Shown here piece by piece: positions 33,325 to 43,343 of a stretch of 64,000 bases of DNA. The position numbers were made by a program, and so were the translations under genes. The stretch comes from Shimia sp. R9_2. GTDB lineage: Bacteria; Pseudomonadota; Alphaproteobacteria; Rhodobacterales; Rhodobacteraceae. The stretch is from NCBI RefSeq assembly GCF_017743735.1, contig NZ_JAGHRO010000001.1, forward strand, positions 558,001 to 622,000, written 5' to 3'. Position 1 is the first letter of the stretch. Each line of letters begins with the position of its first letter. The notes below the pieces were generated by a model. That model saw only the letters and a list, made by a program, of their open reading frames with translations, searched no databases and had not been told where the DNA came from.

Positions 33325-34913
33325 TTGAGAATCCAAAACTAATTCATTCGCAGCAAACCGGCGTGAAAGTCATGGCGATCCTGACTGCGTCTCTGGCCGC
33401 TCTCGCTGTGGGGGTTGCAGTTCTGCGTGGTGGCAACATCGTTGCGATGGGCGGATCGTCTGCGGTTTTGGTGGGGCTGGCGCTTTATGCCATGCGGCTA
33501 AACGGCAATATGGCGGCACGCCTGAGCGTTGCGGTGGCGAGCTCTGGTCAGATCATGGTGCTGCTTGCGGCCATGGCCGGGCATGCCTGGCAGCTTGATA
33601 TTCACATGATGTTCTTTGCGATGCTGGCGATCACCACGGTGCTGGTGTGCCCGGTGGCAATTCTGGTGGCGGCCGGGGTGATTGCCGTGCATCACCTTGC
33701 GTTGACGTTTCTCTTTCCGGCGCTGGTCTATCCTTCGGTGGATTTGATGGGCAATGTGCAGCGTACGGTAATCCATGCGGTGATCGTTGTGGCGGAAACC
33801 GCCATTCTGGTGGTTTCTGTGAACAATTACCGCAAGCAGCTTCAGGAACTGGCCAAAGAGCAGCAGGCACAGCAGGATCTGATGGATACGCTGAATGTTG
33901 AAAAGGCGAGTATAGAGGCAAAAGAGCAGATTCAAACAGAGGTCGTGGATACACTGCACGGCAAGTTGACCATGATTTCTGAGGGGAACCTTGACGCCTA
34001 TATCCGTGAACCCTTTGAGGATAGCTATGAAGACCTGCGTAAGAGCTTTAATGCTTCTGTGGCTTCACTCAGCGGTATCGTGAGTTCTGTTCTGTCGATT
34101 TCGAGCCAGATCGAGATCGACAGTCGCGAACTGCGTGAGGTGTCCTCCAATGTGGCGCATAGCACCGAGAAGCAAGCGGGTGAGTTGCAGCATGTTACCG
34201 GTGCAGTTGAACAGATCGCCGAGGCCATGAAAGGCGCAGTGGACAAGGCTGTTGATACCCAACAACGCTTTGACAACACCACGCGCCTGACGCAGGAAGG
34301 CACAGAAGTTGTGCGCAAAGCCGTCACCACAATGGATGAGATTGAAGCCAGCTCCAGCCAAATCGATACTGTAGTAGCTTTGATCGAAGACATTGCCTTC
34401 CAGACTAACTTGCTCGCGCTGAATGCTGGCGTTGAAGCAGCTCGTGCGGGCGAAGCTGGTGCCGGGTTTGCGATTGTAGCCTCCGAAGTTCGTGAATTGG
34501 CACATCGCTCCGCTGAGGCCGCTCAGAATATCAATACTCTGATCAGCCAGAGCAATGGTCATGTGGCCAGTGGTGTGTCTTTGGTGCGCGAAGTGGGTAG
34601 TGCGCTAGAGACGATTTTGGGCGACGTAAGCGAAGTGCGCACAAACATTGCTGAAATTTCCGAGATCTCTGACAAGCAAGCGCAATCGGTTGCTCAGATC
34701 CGCGACAGTATGCAGACAATTGGCTCTGAGACGCAGGCCAACGCGGCGCGCTCTGAGGAGGCATCCGCAGCAACATCCAGCCTTGATATGGCGGTTGACC
34801 GCCTGGTGGATGGGCTGTCAGGTTTCCAAGTCGCTGAAGCTGTTGAGAAGGCTTCTGAGGAAGCGATCCTGTTTGAAGGCGGCGATAATGATGAGGTCTG
34901 GGAAGCAGCATAA
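33321..34913 (+). CDS. Methyl-accepting chemotaxis protein with multi-helix membrane domain
   Basis: 530 residues. The N-terminal 190 hold about six hydrophobic helices (about 17-185) instead of a periplasmic sensor domain. A coiled linker, a HAMP-like piece (KLTMISEGNLDAYIREPFEDSYEDLRKSFN) and the cytoplasmic signalling hairpin follow. The invariant tip [25 protein letters not shown] is at about 355-379, with methylation-helix repeats on both sides. The C-terminus is acidic and ends NDEVWEAA. Such receptors sense signals in or at the membrane or inside the cell and drive CheA/CheW. No che genes are in the window. Translation is coupled to the 103-residue protein upstream. Confidence 0.88.
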   Translation: MIENPKLIHSQQTGVKVMAILTASLAALAVGVAVLRGGNIVAMGGSSAVLVGLALYAMRLNGNMAARLSVAVASSGQIMVLLAAMAGHAWQLDIHMMFFAMLAITTVLVCPVAILVAAGVIAVHHLALTFLFPALVYPSVDLMGNVQRTVIHAVIVVAETAILVVSVNNYRKQLQELAKEQQAQQDLMDTLNVEKASIEAKEQIQTEVVDTLHGKLTMISEGNLDAYIREPFEDSYEDLRKSFNASVASLSGIVSSVLSISSQIEIDSRELREVSSNVAHSTEKQAGELQHVTGAVEQIAEAMKGAVDKAVDTQQRFDNTTRLTQEGTEVVRKAVTTMDEIEASSSQIDTVVALIEDIAFQTNLLALNAGVEAARAGEAGAGFAIVASEVRELAHRSAEAAQNINTLISQSNGHVASGVSLVREVGSALETILGDVSEVRTNIAEISEISDKQAQSVAQIRDSMQTIGSETQANAARSEEASAATSSLDMAVDRLVDGLSGFQVAEAVEKASEEAILFEGGDNDEVWEAA

Positions 34914-34939
34914 AGCGTTCTTGCCATGAAAAAAAGTAT

Positions 34940-34975
34940 GACCGCCTCTGTTCTTGGAGGCGGTCAATTCATTTT
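34940..34975 (+). terminator. Terminator after the first chemoreceptor gene
   Basis: GACCGCCTC (34940-34948) pairs with GAGGCGGTC (34957-34965), followed by AATTCATTTTCT. An upstream A-run also allows termination from the opposite side. Confidence 0.75.
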
Positions 34976-35008
34976 CTGCCTTCCGAAGTTGATCAACTGA
35001 CTAGTTTG

Positions 35009-35797
35009 TTATGAAGAACGATGAAGGGTTTTGAACTTGTTCAGAAAAACCCACCCATAGACAGGGAGTTTTCGCCGCAGAAATTGCTTTGAACGCGGCA
35101 AGGTGCTTGTCGATCGGGATCCCATTGCGTCTATTGAGCTTTGAATCTGACGCGGAGGCACAAGGACTGGGTCTAGGTGCATGCCGCCACCTGTCTCGGC
35201 GAACCAAGCGCGCATTCGATCGTCCAGTGGGCCATCAATACCACCGTGATATACATGGTTGACAAACGCGCGTGCGCCTTCTTTTGTCCAGAGGCAAGCG
35301 GTTGTGAGAACAGGAAAATACCAGGAACGCAATAGCTGGCGTCCTGACAGCGCAGCGAGTGGTTTGTTTCGTTTGCGATATGCATTGCAAAGATTGACAC
35401 AATCCAAACGGTGTTTGGGATTTGCTTCGTGCCACTTTATTATTTCAGATACGTTTTGTGCCAATGACTTCGGAACATCGGCGTCGTCTTCCAGAATGAG
35501 AAGGTATTCTTCGGAGCCGGCGATAAATTTTTCGAGTGCATGTAAGTGGCTGAGGAAACACCCAATTTCGCCACTGCTCAACTCACGTCCAAACAAGTGG
35601 GTTTGTCGCGCAATATTATTCAGGTGATGGGTTTTCAGATCGTTCGCCCGACCGTCGACCGCAGGAAAACGAGACCAAGAGAGGTCCGCGTCCTGCAAGA
35701 GACTGCCTGTTACTCGAAGCCTCTCAGCGTCCGCTTCCAAATTGATGACCCAAGTCACCAGTCGTGCGAGTGGAGTTTCATCTTGTTGCTGTGGCAT
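35009..35797 (-). CDS. Glycosyltransferase family 25 (LPS-type beta-galactosyltransferase-like)
   Basis: 262 residues. The GT25 signs are VTWVINLEADAERLRVTGSLL at the start, GELSSGEIGCFLSHLHALEKF and the LLILEDDADV acidic motif that binds the sugar nucleotide and metal. A C-terminal basic stretch (RSKQFLRRKLPVYGWVFLNKF) may bind membrane. The start at 35797 follows GGGAC; a longer reading to 35878 would run across the pnp terminator. It should add a sugar to lipopolysaccharide or another surface glycan. No other envelope-sugar genes are nearby. Confidence 0.82.
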   Translation of the reverse strand: MPQQQDETPLARLVTWVINLEADAERLRVTGSLLQDADLSWSRFPAVDGRANDLKTHHLNNIARQTHLFGRELSSGEIGCFLSHLHALEKFIAGSEEYLLILEDDADVPKSLAQNVSEIIKWHEANPKHRLDCVNLCNAYRKRNKPLAALSGRQLLRSWYFPVLTTACLWTKEGARAFVNHVYHGGIDGPLDDRMRAWFAETGGGMHLDPVLVPPRQIQSSIDAMGSRSTSTLPRSKQFLRRKLPVYGWVFLNKFKTLHRSS

Positions 35798-35832
35798 GTT
35801 TTGTCCCACACTGTTGCCAAAGCTGGTAAGCA

Positions 35833-35861
35833 AGAGAGCCCGACCAATGGCCGGGGCTCTC
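35833..35861 (-). terminator. Terminator after pnp
   Basis: AGAGAGCCC (35833-35841) pairs with GGGCTCTCT (35853-35861). On the minus strand it follows the pnp stop by 20 bases and is trailed by TGCTTACC. Confidence 0.7.
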
Positions 35862-35881
35862 TGGTGTCTTATATTCAAGAC

Positions 35882-38023
<2,142 letters not shown>

Positions 38024-38026
38024 CAT

Positions 38027-38388
38027 CGTATCCTAGCTGGGAGCCCTCCCGAGCGTATCCCGGGTCTCCCGTTTGAAATAGCGGCCCCATCGCCGCCGAT
38101 CCCCCTTATCTTGCTTCGAGCGCCGGGATCAGAGCGCAAGCTTTCAGATGACCGGCCCATATCGGAAAATAAGGCTTTTGGAAACCAGATTTTGCGTAGG
38201 ATAAGCGTTGAAGAACGCGCTTTTGGCGCGTTTTGCCCCTTGAGACTTGCGACTATAGCGGGAGTCGCAACACATTGTTCACGAAGCAATCGTGGCAATT
38301 AACCATAAATTGGGCGAGATTGAGCTGGACTGATGCGGCTTGGGGGCTTGCCGTGTTCGATTCGAATTTGCCTGAATTAGGCGTGCGT
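38027..38388. promoter_or_regulatory. Leader/promoter region between pnp and the SGNH lipoprotein gene
   Basis: A 362-base gap without a gene between divergent starts. It holds two hairpins: AACGCGC/GCGCGTT (38214-38220 with 38226-38232, followed by TTGCCCC) and a perfect eight-pair stem TTGCGACT/AGTCGCAA (38247-38254 with 38263-38270). The part near pnp may form the structured leader through which PNPase controls its own mRNA. I cannot point to a specific promoter. Confidence 0.45.
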
Positions 38389-39207
38389 ATGAGAGACCAT
38401 TTGATAAGAGCCCCATATACCCTTTTGTTGGCCATCGGATTTGCGGTGGTGTTCCTTGTTGCGGGGTGCGCGTCAACGCTTCCGCTTGAGGATATACCCA
38501 ATGTATCTTCGGAAGAGTCTTCGGAAACAGCTGTGCTCTCAAGCACGGCGGACGTTGTGGCCAAAAATGCTGTGGTGCCCCAAGAGAAAGGGGCACGTAT
38601 CCTGGCGATGGGCGACAGCATGATGGCATGGCACAGCTTGACGCAGAAGTCTGTGTCACATGCTTTGGAAAACGCGCTTGGAGAACCGGTGGCAAGCAAC
38701 GCAGTCAGCGGGGCGCGTGTGCTTTATAAATTGCCGGTTTCGGGAGCCATGGGCATGAAAATCGCCAGCCAGTATCGCAACGGCACGTGGGATTGGGTGG
38801 TGCTTAATGGTGGTGGCAACGATCTTTGGCTCGGCTGTGGGTGCGGGAAGTGTACCCGCAAGTTGAACAAGCTTATCAGCGAGGATGGAAAGCGTGGTGC
38901 AATACCTATGCTGGTTCAAGAATTGCGCCAGAAAGGCGCGCAGGTGGCATGGGTTGGTTACTTACGCAGTCCAGGGGTGTGGTCTCCGATTGAAAGCTGT
39001 CGCGACAATGGAGAGGCGCTTGAAGCGCGTATCGCCAAGCTCGCCGCATTGGACCGCGGGGTCCATTTTGTCTCTCTCGCGGATCTTGTCCCGCATGGAG
39101 ACCGTAGTTTTCATAGCGGAGACATGATCCATCCGTCGCTGAAAGGCAGTCGCGAGATCGGCAAGCGTGTGGCGGCCGTGATCGCAACGCACGACAAAGT
39201 CCAGTAG
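38389..39207 (+). CDS. SGNH/GDSL-type hydrolase, lipoprotein
   Basis: 272 residues. The start at 38389 gives a lipoprotein signal (MRDHLIRAPYTLLLAIGFAVVF then LVAGC lipobox, Cys near residue 25), so the protein should be lipid-anchored. Catalytic blocks of the SGNH fold: GDSMMAWH (Ser), VSGARVL (Gly region), NGGGND (Asn) and DMIHPSLKGSREIG (Asp/His). The Asn block is followed by an unusual Cys cluster GCGCGKC that could bind metal or form disulfides. Its role is probably ester hydrolysis on envelope glycans or lipids; the substrate is unknown. It appears monocistronic, divergent from pnp. Confidence 0.8.
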   Translation: MRDHLIRAPYTLLLAIGFAVVFLVAGCASTLPLEDIPNVSSEESSETAVLSSTADVVAKNAVVPQEKGARILAMGDSMMAWHSLTQKSVSHALENALGEPVASNAVSGARVLYKLPVSGAMGMKIASQYRNGTWDWVVLNGGGNDLWLGCGCGKCTRKLNKLISEDGKRGAIPMLVQELRQKGAQVAWVGYLRSPGVWSPIESCRDNGEALEARIAKLAALDRGVHFVSLADLVPHGDRSFHSGDMIHPSLKGSREIGKRVAAVIATHDKVQ

Positions 39208-39237
39208 TCTATTAACTATCTGATTTGAATGGTAAGT

Positions 39238-39270
39238 CGCCGCGCTCTCGGGTGCGGCGTCTTGCTTTTG
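39238..39270 (+). terminator. Terminator after the SGNH lipoprotein gene
   Basis: CGCCGC (39238-39243) pairs with GCGGCG (39254-39259) around a ten-base loop, followed by TCTTGCTTTTG. Confidence 0.5.
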
Positions 39271-39437
39271 GGTGAATGATGTCACGACTTGCATTTTCTG
39301 ATTAAAATTGTCAGATATTGCGTGCCTAGCCAAGATACTCTTTCGATAGCTCTGGTTACCAATTCTACGTGCGTGGTTTGTCGTCGTTTCAAATGACCAA
39401 TCGCGCGCGGTTCATTGTTGAGCTGAAAGGAAACACA

Positions 39438-39656
39438 ATGGTTCATGCATTTCTGGGATTGTTGGCGGCAGATCAAACTGCGCAGGGCTTTGGGAGCGGT
39501 TTGAAGCCAGAATTGCGTGAGGCAATGGAAGCCAGCTTGCGGTTTCCTGCAGCCGCAGCGTCTCCGATGCCAATCACACCGGTTGACCCCGCGGGTTTGC
39601 CTCAAAATGTGGTGCCGATTGTCTCTGCTGTAAACGATGGCAGGAAGCAGGCATGA
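39438..39656 (+). CDS. Small protein of unknown function coupled to the next gene
   Basis: 72 residues (MVHAFLGLLAADQTAQGF at the start, then an Ala/Pro-rich middle). GAAAGGAA ends 5 bases before the ATG, a strong ribosome site, and the stop overlaps the next ATG (ATGA at 39653-39656). These two facts support a real gene despite its size. It is possibly a small helper or chaperone of the 169-residue protein. No family recognised. Confidence 0.55.
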   Translation: MVHAFLGLLAADQTAQGFGSGLKPELREAMEASLRFPAAAASPMPITPVDPAGLPQNVVPIVSAVNDGRKQA

Positions 39657-40162
39657 GTAAGATGGATCGAAACGTCGTCAATGCGCACTCGGTAAAAGCG
39701 CTGCGCACCATTGGGTGTGACGAGTTTGAATATGGCCTGTTGCCTGTATTGCGTCACATCATGTTGGGGCTGTCTGAGGGCGATCCGCGCGGTTGGGCAC
39801 GGGGGCAGGATATTGCTGTGGAGCGTTGGGGGGAGGCGATTGGTTTGCCCGTCGCGCATTTGCTCAATCGTGTGGCTCTGGCTCTTTTTGATAGCAGAGA
39901 CGGTGGGCCTGAGATGATCGATCCGCTTTGCATCGAAACCCGCGAATATATGACAGATGATGAGATGCAAATCATGTCGATGTTGCATCATATGCGGCGA
40001 GACAAAGCATCAGGCGCACGCAGTGCTGTCGCCTTTGTTACGCGCGGGCGTATGGATCCAGGTTTGATCCGTGCAGGCCTTGGTTTTGCCCACCGGTTTC
40101 CTGCAGGCGTCAAGCCGGCAAGCCGCAAACTGGGCAAACCAAAACTCTCCATTGTGGCGTAA
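39653..40162 (+). CDS. Conserved-looking protein of unknown function
   Basis: 169 residues, soluble, no signal peptide. It has an N-terminal mixed region (HSVKALRTIGCDEFEYGLLPVLRHIMLGL), a helical middle (GEAIGLPVAHLLNRVALALFDSRDG), EREYMTDDE-like acidic residues and a basic C-terminus (PASRKLGKPKLSIVA). It is translated through an ATGA overlap with the 72-residue gene. I do not recognise a family. It lies convergent to the sterol-desaturase-like gene, 18 bases apart. Confidence 0.6.
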   Translation: MSKMDRNVVNAHSVKALRTIGCDEFEYGLLPVLRHIMLGLSEGDPRGWARGQDIAVERWGEAIGLPVAHLLNRVALALFDSRDGGPEMIDPLCIETREYMTDDEMQIMSMLHHMRRDKASGARSAVAFVTRGRMDPGLIRAGLGFAHRFPAGVKPASRKLGKPKLSIVA

Positions 40163-40180
40163 GCCTGCCAAGCGCAGGCG

Positions 40181-40900
40181 CTAGGAGGCCTTCTTTGCGC
40201 CTGGTCGTTGGGTGATGCCAAAGGCTTTGCGCGCTGTCACCAGCCGCAGATCATCGGGGTCCATCCCCATGGAGAGCAGGGTTTTGCGATCATAGCGCGC
40301 CCGCGCTTCTTCTTTGTCGTGGGCGGTGCCAAACAGCCGGTCAATCCAGTCAAAGCCGAAGCTGACCTGAAAGGTGGCGTGGTGGTCCTGAAAGTGATGG
40401 GCGAGGTGTTTGCGTGTCACATACTGGCCGAATTTGCCTTTATTCACATTCAGATGAGACAGGGTGTGGCAGTATTCATAGGTGGCAAAGGCGGTCACCG
40501 AGCCCACAAAAAGCGCGATATATGAGAAGGTGAAGGCCGTTCCCAAGCCGAACAGCGGCCAGAGCAGAAGCGTGTGCAGGGCAATCGATACGAGGCCGAA
40601 GCGCACCGGATACCAATGGTCACCGCCAGTGAAATATTCCGGGTCGGACGGGAATTCATGATGACCGATATGGCTGCGGTAGAGCTCGTTAAACACGCCC
40701 TGATCGGTGGGCGGTTCGCGGTGCAGCAAGAAGCGGTGCATGGCATATTCAACAAAGAGCTGCGCGATATAGCCATAGACCAGTGCAACGGGAATCCACC
40801 ACGAAAGATTCTGCGTGATCAACCACAGACCAACAAGCCAGAACGGCAGCAGGCGGTGCAGGCTGCCCATACGGATCAATACCGACAATGCGTCTTTCAT
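40181..40900 (-). CDS. Sterol desaturase / fatty acid hydroxylase family membrane protein
   Basis: 239 residues with about four hydrophobic helices. The di-iron histidine motifs of the family are visible in order: HRFLLH, HIGHH, HTLSH and HLAHHFQDHHA. The enzyme should use O2 to hydroxylate or desaturate a lipid in the inner membrane. The start at 40900 follows GGGAG; the longer reading to 40993 crosses the rpsO terminator and is rejected. In roseobacters such proteins act on carotenoids or fatty acids; the substrate here is unknown. Confidence 0.85.
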   Translation of the reverse strand: MKDALSVLIRMGSLHRLLPFWLVGLWLITQNLSWWIPVALVYGYIAQLFVEYAMHRFLLHREPPTDQGVFNELYRSHIGHHEFPSDPEYFTGGDHWYPVRFGLVSIALHTLLLWPLFGLGTAFTFSYIALFVGSVTAFATYEYCHTLSHLNVNKGKFGQYVTRKHLAHHFQDHHATFQVSFGFDWIDRLFGTAHDKEEARARYDRKTLLSMGMDPDDLRLVTARKAFGITQRPGAKKAS

Positions 40901-40992
40901 GATGTGCTCTCCCTTTGGCCGCACAGTCTGTTTGCTTGTGCCGGGACTGTCAAATTTGACTTGGCGTAAAGCCGTGCGGGCAGCCCAAAGCA

Positions 40993-41020
40993 AAACGCCT
41001 GCTCGTGGGAGCAGGCGTTT
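40993..41020 (-). terminator. Terminator after rpsO
   Basis: AAACGCCTGCTC (40993-41004) pairs perfectly with GAGCAGGCGTTT (41009-41020). In the rpsO direction it is followed by TGCTTTGG. It lies 26 bases past the rpsO stop. Confidence 0.85.
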
Positions 41021-41046
41021 CAGATAATCTCGCAGTGAGCGACGTC

Positions 41047-41316
41047 TTAGCGACGGATGCCCAGACGCTTGATCAGGTCCTGATAGCGTGCTTCGTCTTT
41101 GGCTTTGGTGTAGTCCAGAAGCTTACGACGCTGAGCAACCATTTTCAGAAGACCACGGCGGCCGTGGTTGTCTTTCTTGTGGGTTTTGAAGTGCTCAGTC
41201 AGGGTGTTGATGCGGGATGTTAGGATCGCAACCTGGACTTCCGGAGAACCGGTGTCGCCCTCTTTGGTCGCGAATTCTTTCATCAGGCGTGCTTTTTCTT
41301 CAACAGTGATCGACAT
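41047..41316 (-). CDS. rpsO: 30S ribosomal protein S15
   Basis: 89 residues, the normal S15 length. It is an RNA-binding four-helix protein of the small subunit platform. Landmarks: [52 protein letters not shown] and a C-terminal [14 protein letters not shown] precedes the ATG. Upstream on the same strand are truB and DUF1643; truB-rpsO is a widely conserved order. S15 often represses its own mRNA through a leader structure. A terminator directly follows the gene. Confidence 0.97.
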   Translation of the reverse strand: MSITVEEKARLMKEFATKEGDTGSPEVQVAILTSRINTLTEHFKTHKKDNHGRRGLLKMVAQRRKLLDYTKAKDEARYQDLIKRLGIRR

Positions 41317-41383
41317 CGGGGTCTCCTATATCAAAAGGTTTCGGGCGCAAGCCGGGATGTCGTCCAGCAAGGTCCATAGAGAA

Positions 41384-41408
41384 ATCCGCCGGAGAATCTC
41401 CGGTGGAT
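41384..41408 (-). terminator. Hairpin between DUF1643 gene and rpsO
   Basis: ATCCGCCGGA (41384-41393) pairs with TCCGGTGGAT (41399-41408) with one G-T pair. On the minus strand it is followed by TTCTC. It likely ends the truB-DUF1643 transcript or sits in the rpsO leader. Confidence 0.55.
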
Positions 41409-41463
41409 GGGCGTATTTAGTCCTCAGAGGCCAAAAAGAAAAGGGTTTTGTGCGCTAGATCTC

Positions 41464-41973
41464 TCAGAGATCCCAAGGTTCGGGCTGTTGGGCGTAGGAG
41501 ATATAGAGCGGATGGCGGGGGTGACCTGCTTTGGTGAGGCCCAGCGTGTGCATGGGTTTGCTCAGACTGGCGAGAACGTCGCGCATTTCAAAGCCGCGGT
41601 TCATATGGTCGCCATGGGCGCCCCAGGCGGCAAGGATGACATCGGCCCAGTCACAGCTTTCGGCCACGATGGCGTCATTGTCCGGCCCGGTCGGGGCCGG
41701 GTGGGCGCGCATTTTCTTGGGGTCGGTTTCACGCAGGGCAAAGATATTGACCGCGCGAAAGCCGCCAAACCCCAGCGCGCGGGCGCGGCGTTCGCAGCGC
41801 TCGATGGTGGGGTCGTTCTGCTGCTCTGTAGCCTTGGAGGGGTTGAGCATGATGAAGAGCACGCGCGGCTGCGCATCGTCCCACACACGGGTCAGCGCAT
41901 AGCGATAAGTTTCGCATTCCGAGTAGATCGCGGAGGAGGTGGCATCCTCTTTCTGAAAATGGCGTGTGATCAT
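41464..41973 (-). CDS. DUF1643 domain protein
   Basis: 169 residues, soluble. The DUF1643 pattern is clear: YRYALTRVWDD...PRVLFIMLNPSKA, NDPTIERCERRARALGFGGFRAVNIFALRETDPKKM, DVILAAWGAHGDH and LGLTKAGHPRHPLYI. The LNPS and AAWG blocks resemble a nucleotide-binding or uracil-DNA-glycosylase-like core, but the function of the family is not established to my knowledge. It starts 17 bases after the truB stop on the same strand and precedes rpsO, an unusual place for an accessory protein in a ribosome/tRNA operon. Confidence 0.85.
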   Translation of the reverse strand: MITRHFQKEDATSSAIYSECETYRYALTRVWDDAQPRVLFIMLNPSKATEQQNDPTIERCERRARALGFGGFRAVNIFALRETDPKKMRAHPAPTGPDNDAIVAESCDWADVILAAWGAHGDHMNRGFEMRDVLASLSKPMHTLGLTKAGHPRHPLYISYAQQPEPWDL

Positions 41974-41989
41974 AGAGCAGCGACCGGGG

Positions 41990-42901
41990 TTATCCGGCTT
42001 TCACAAATACCCGGTTGGGGTGCAGCTCGCCCGCTTTGAAGATGCCCACGGCCACGGCCTCGTCATCATAGCTGGCCCAGCATTCCTCGCCGTATTCCAC
42101 ATCATGGGCGATCACCATGCCGGGGTTGCCGTTGCGCAGACGGGCGGCGCCATCTGGGGTGGCTTTGACCTCGGTGAGCTCTTCCAGGCCCTCTTCAAGC
42201 GGGCGCAGGTGGGAGTCGAGTTCGGGTTGTTTGGCCATCTCGTCAATTTGTTCAATGGTGAGGCCGTCGGCGGCGTCAAACGGGCCGGACCAGATGCGGC
42301 GCAGCTCGCGCACGTGGCCGTGACAGCCAAGCGCCGCGCCAAGATCACGCGCAATGGAGCGCACATAGCCGCCTTTGCCGCAGGTCATTTCAAGGGTGAC
42401 GTGGTCTTGATCTTTGCGGTCCACCATCACCAGCTCTTCGACCCAGAGCGGGCGGGCGGCAAGTTCCACATCCTCGCCTTCACGGGCCAGTTTATAGGCG
42501 CGCTGGCCGTCGATTTTCACCGCAGAAAACTTGGGTGGCACCTGCATGATGTCGCCCACAAACTGACCCAGCGCCGCTTTGATCTCCTCGTCAGAGGGGC
42601 GCAGATCGGATTGGGCGATCACTTCGCCTTCGGCATCATCGGTGTTGGTGGCCTGCCCCAGACGTACGGTGAAGGTATAGGCCTTTAGCGCATCGGTGAT
42701 GAACGGCACGGTTTTGGTGGCTTCGCCAAGGGCCACGGCGAGCACGCCGGTGGCATCGGGATCAAGGGTGCCAGCGTGGCCTGCTTTCTTGGCATCAAAA
42801 GCCCAGCGGACTTTGTTGACCACAGCGGTGGAGGTCATGCCTGCAGGCTTGTCGACCACGAGCCAGCCAGAAATATCACGTCCCTTGCGCTTACGTCCCA
42901 T
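41990..42901 (-). CDS. truB: tRNA pseudouridine(55) synthase
   Basis: 303 residues. It makes pseudouridine 55 in the T-loop of tRNAs. The catalytic Asp is in [14 protein letters not shown] (about residue 48). Other marks are the start [59 protein letters not shown] and [18 protein letters not shown]. There is a basic N-terminal extension ([11 protein letters not shown]). First gene of the truB-DUF1643-rpsO direction. The upstream 442-base gap carries its promoter. Confidence 0.95.
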   Translation of the reverse strand: MGRKRKGRDISGWLVVDKPAGMTSTAVVNKVRWAFDAKKAGHAGTLDPDATGVLAVALGEATKTVPFITDALKAYTFTVRLGQATNTDDAEGEVIAQSDLRPSDEEIKAALGQFVGDIMQVPPKFSAVKIDGQRAYKLAREGEDVELAARPLWVEELVMVDRKDQDHVTLEMTCGKGGYVRSIARDLGAALGCHGHVRELRRIWSGPFDAADGLTIEQIDEMAKQPELDSHLRPLEEGLEELTEVKATPDGAARLRNGNPGMVIAHDVEYGEECWASYDDEAVAVGIFKAGELHPNRVFVKAG

Positions 42902-43343
42902 GACCCAACCTTTGTCTCTCTTGGAAGTGTGATGAAGGCGGCGGCCTAGCGGATTGGAAGCCGGGTGTCAATTTGACCCTGTGAGCTGTGCTTAGAGAAT
43001 CAGAGCACGCCTAAAAAAGATCGCAGCCTGAGTATGGAGTTTCAAAGTCAATGCATGGTTTTAAACCGCAGACATCAACACTCTCTAGAGTTTAGTTGTG
43101 TGTTGAGGGAAAATTGACGAAGCAACTTTGAATTGAGAGTTGAGTCGTTTTCTCTATTCAACCGAAAACCCCATAAGCCTCTGAAATACAGCTATAGTTT
43201 TCTAGATGCGTGACTATCAATCCAAACCAGCTCAAATTAGATTGAAAATGAATACCCTTAGGTATCCGTGCCAAAAGCCGATTAACGGAAACTTATGATG
43301 GTGATTCAGAGACTGTGAAGATCAGCGAACCGGAGATCTTTAT
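42902..43343. promoter_or_regulatory. AT-rich divergent region between truB and a solute-binding protein gene
   Basis: 442 bases without a gene, clearly richer in A+T than its neighbours. It contains an inverted repeat ATACC-CTTA-GGTAT at 43252-43265, about 80 bases before the binding protein start, which could be an operator. A run of related AT-rich words (TTGAGGG, TTGACGA, TTGAATTGAGAG, TTGAG) lies around 43102-43145. GGAGA precedes the 43344 ATG. I see no RNA gene here. Confidence 0.45.

Noticed and set aside
38350-38380. A GTTCGATTCG-like stretch suggestive of a tRNA T-arm
   Set aside because: No acceptor stem, anticodon arm or CCA context around it; it is part of the upstream region of the lipoprotein gene.
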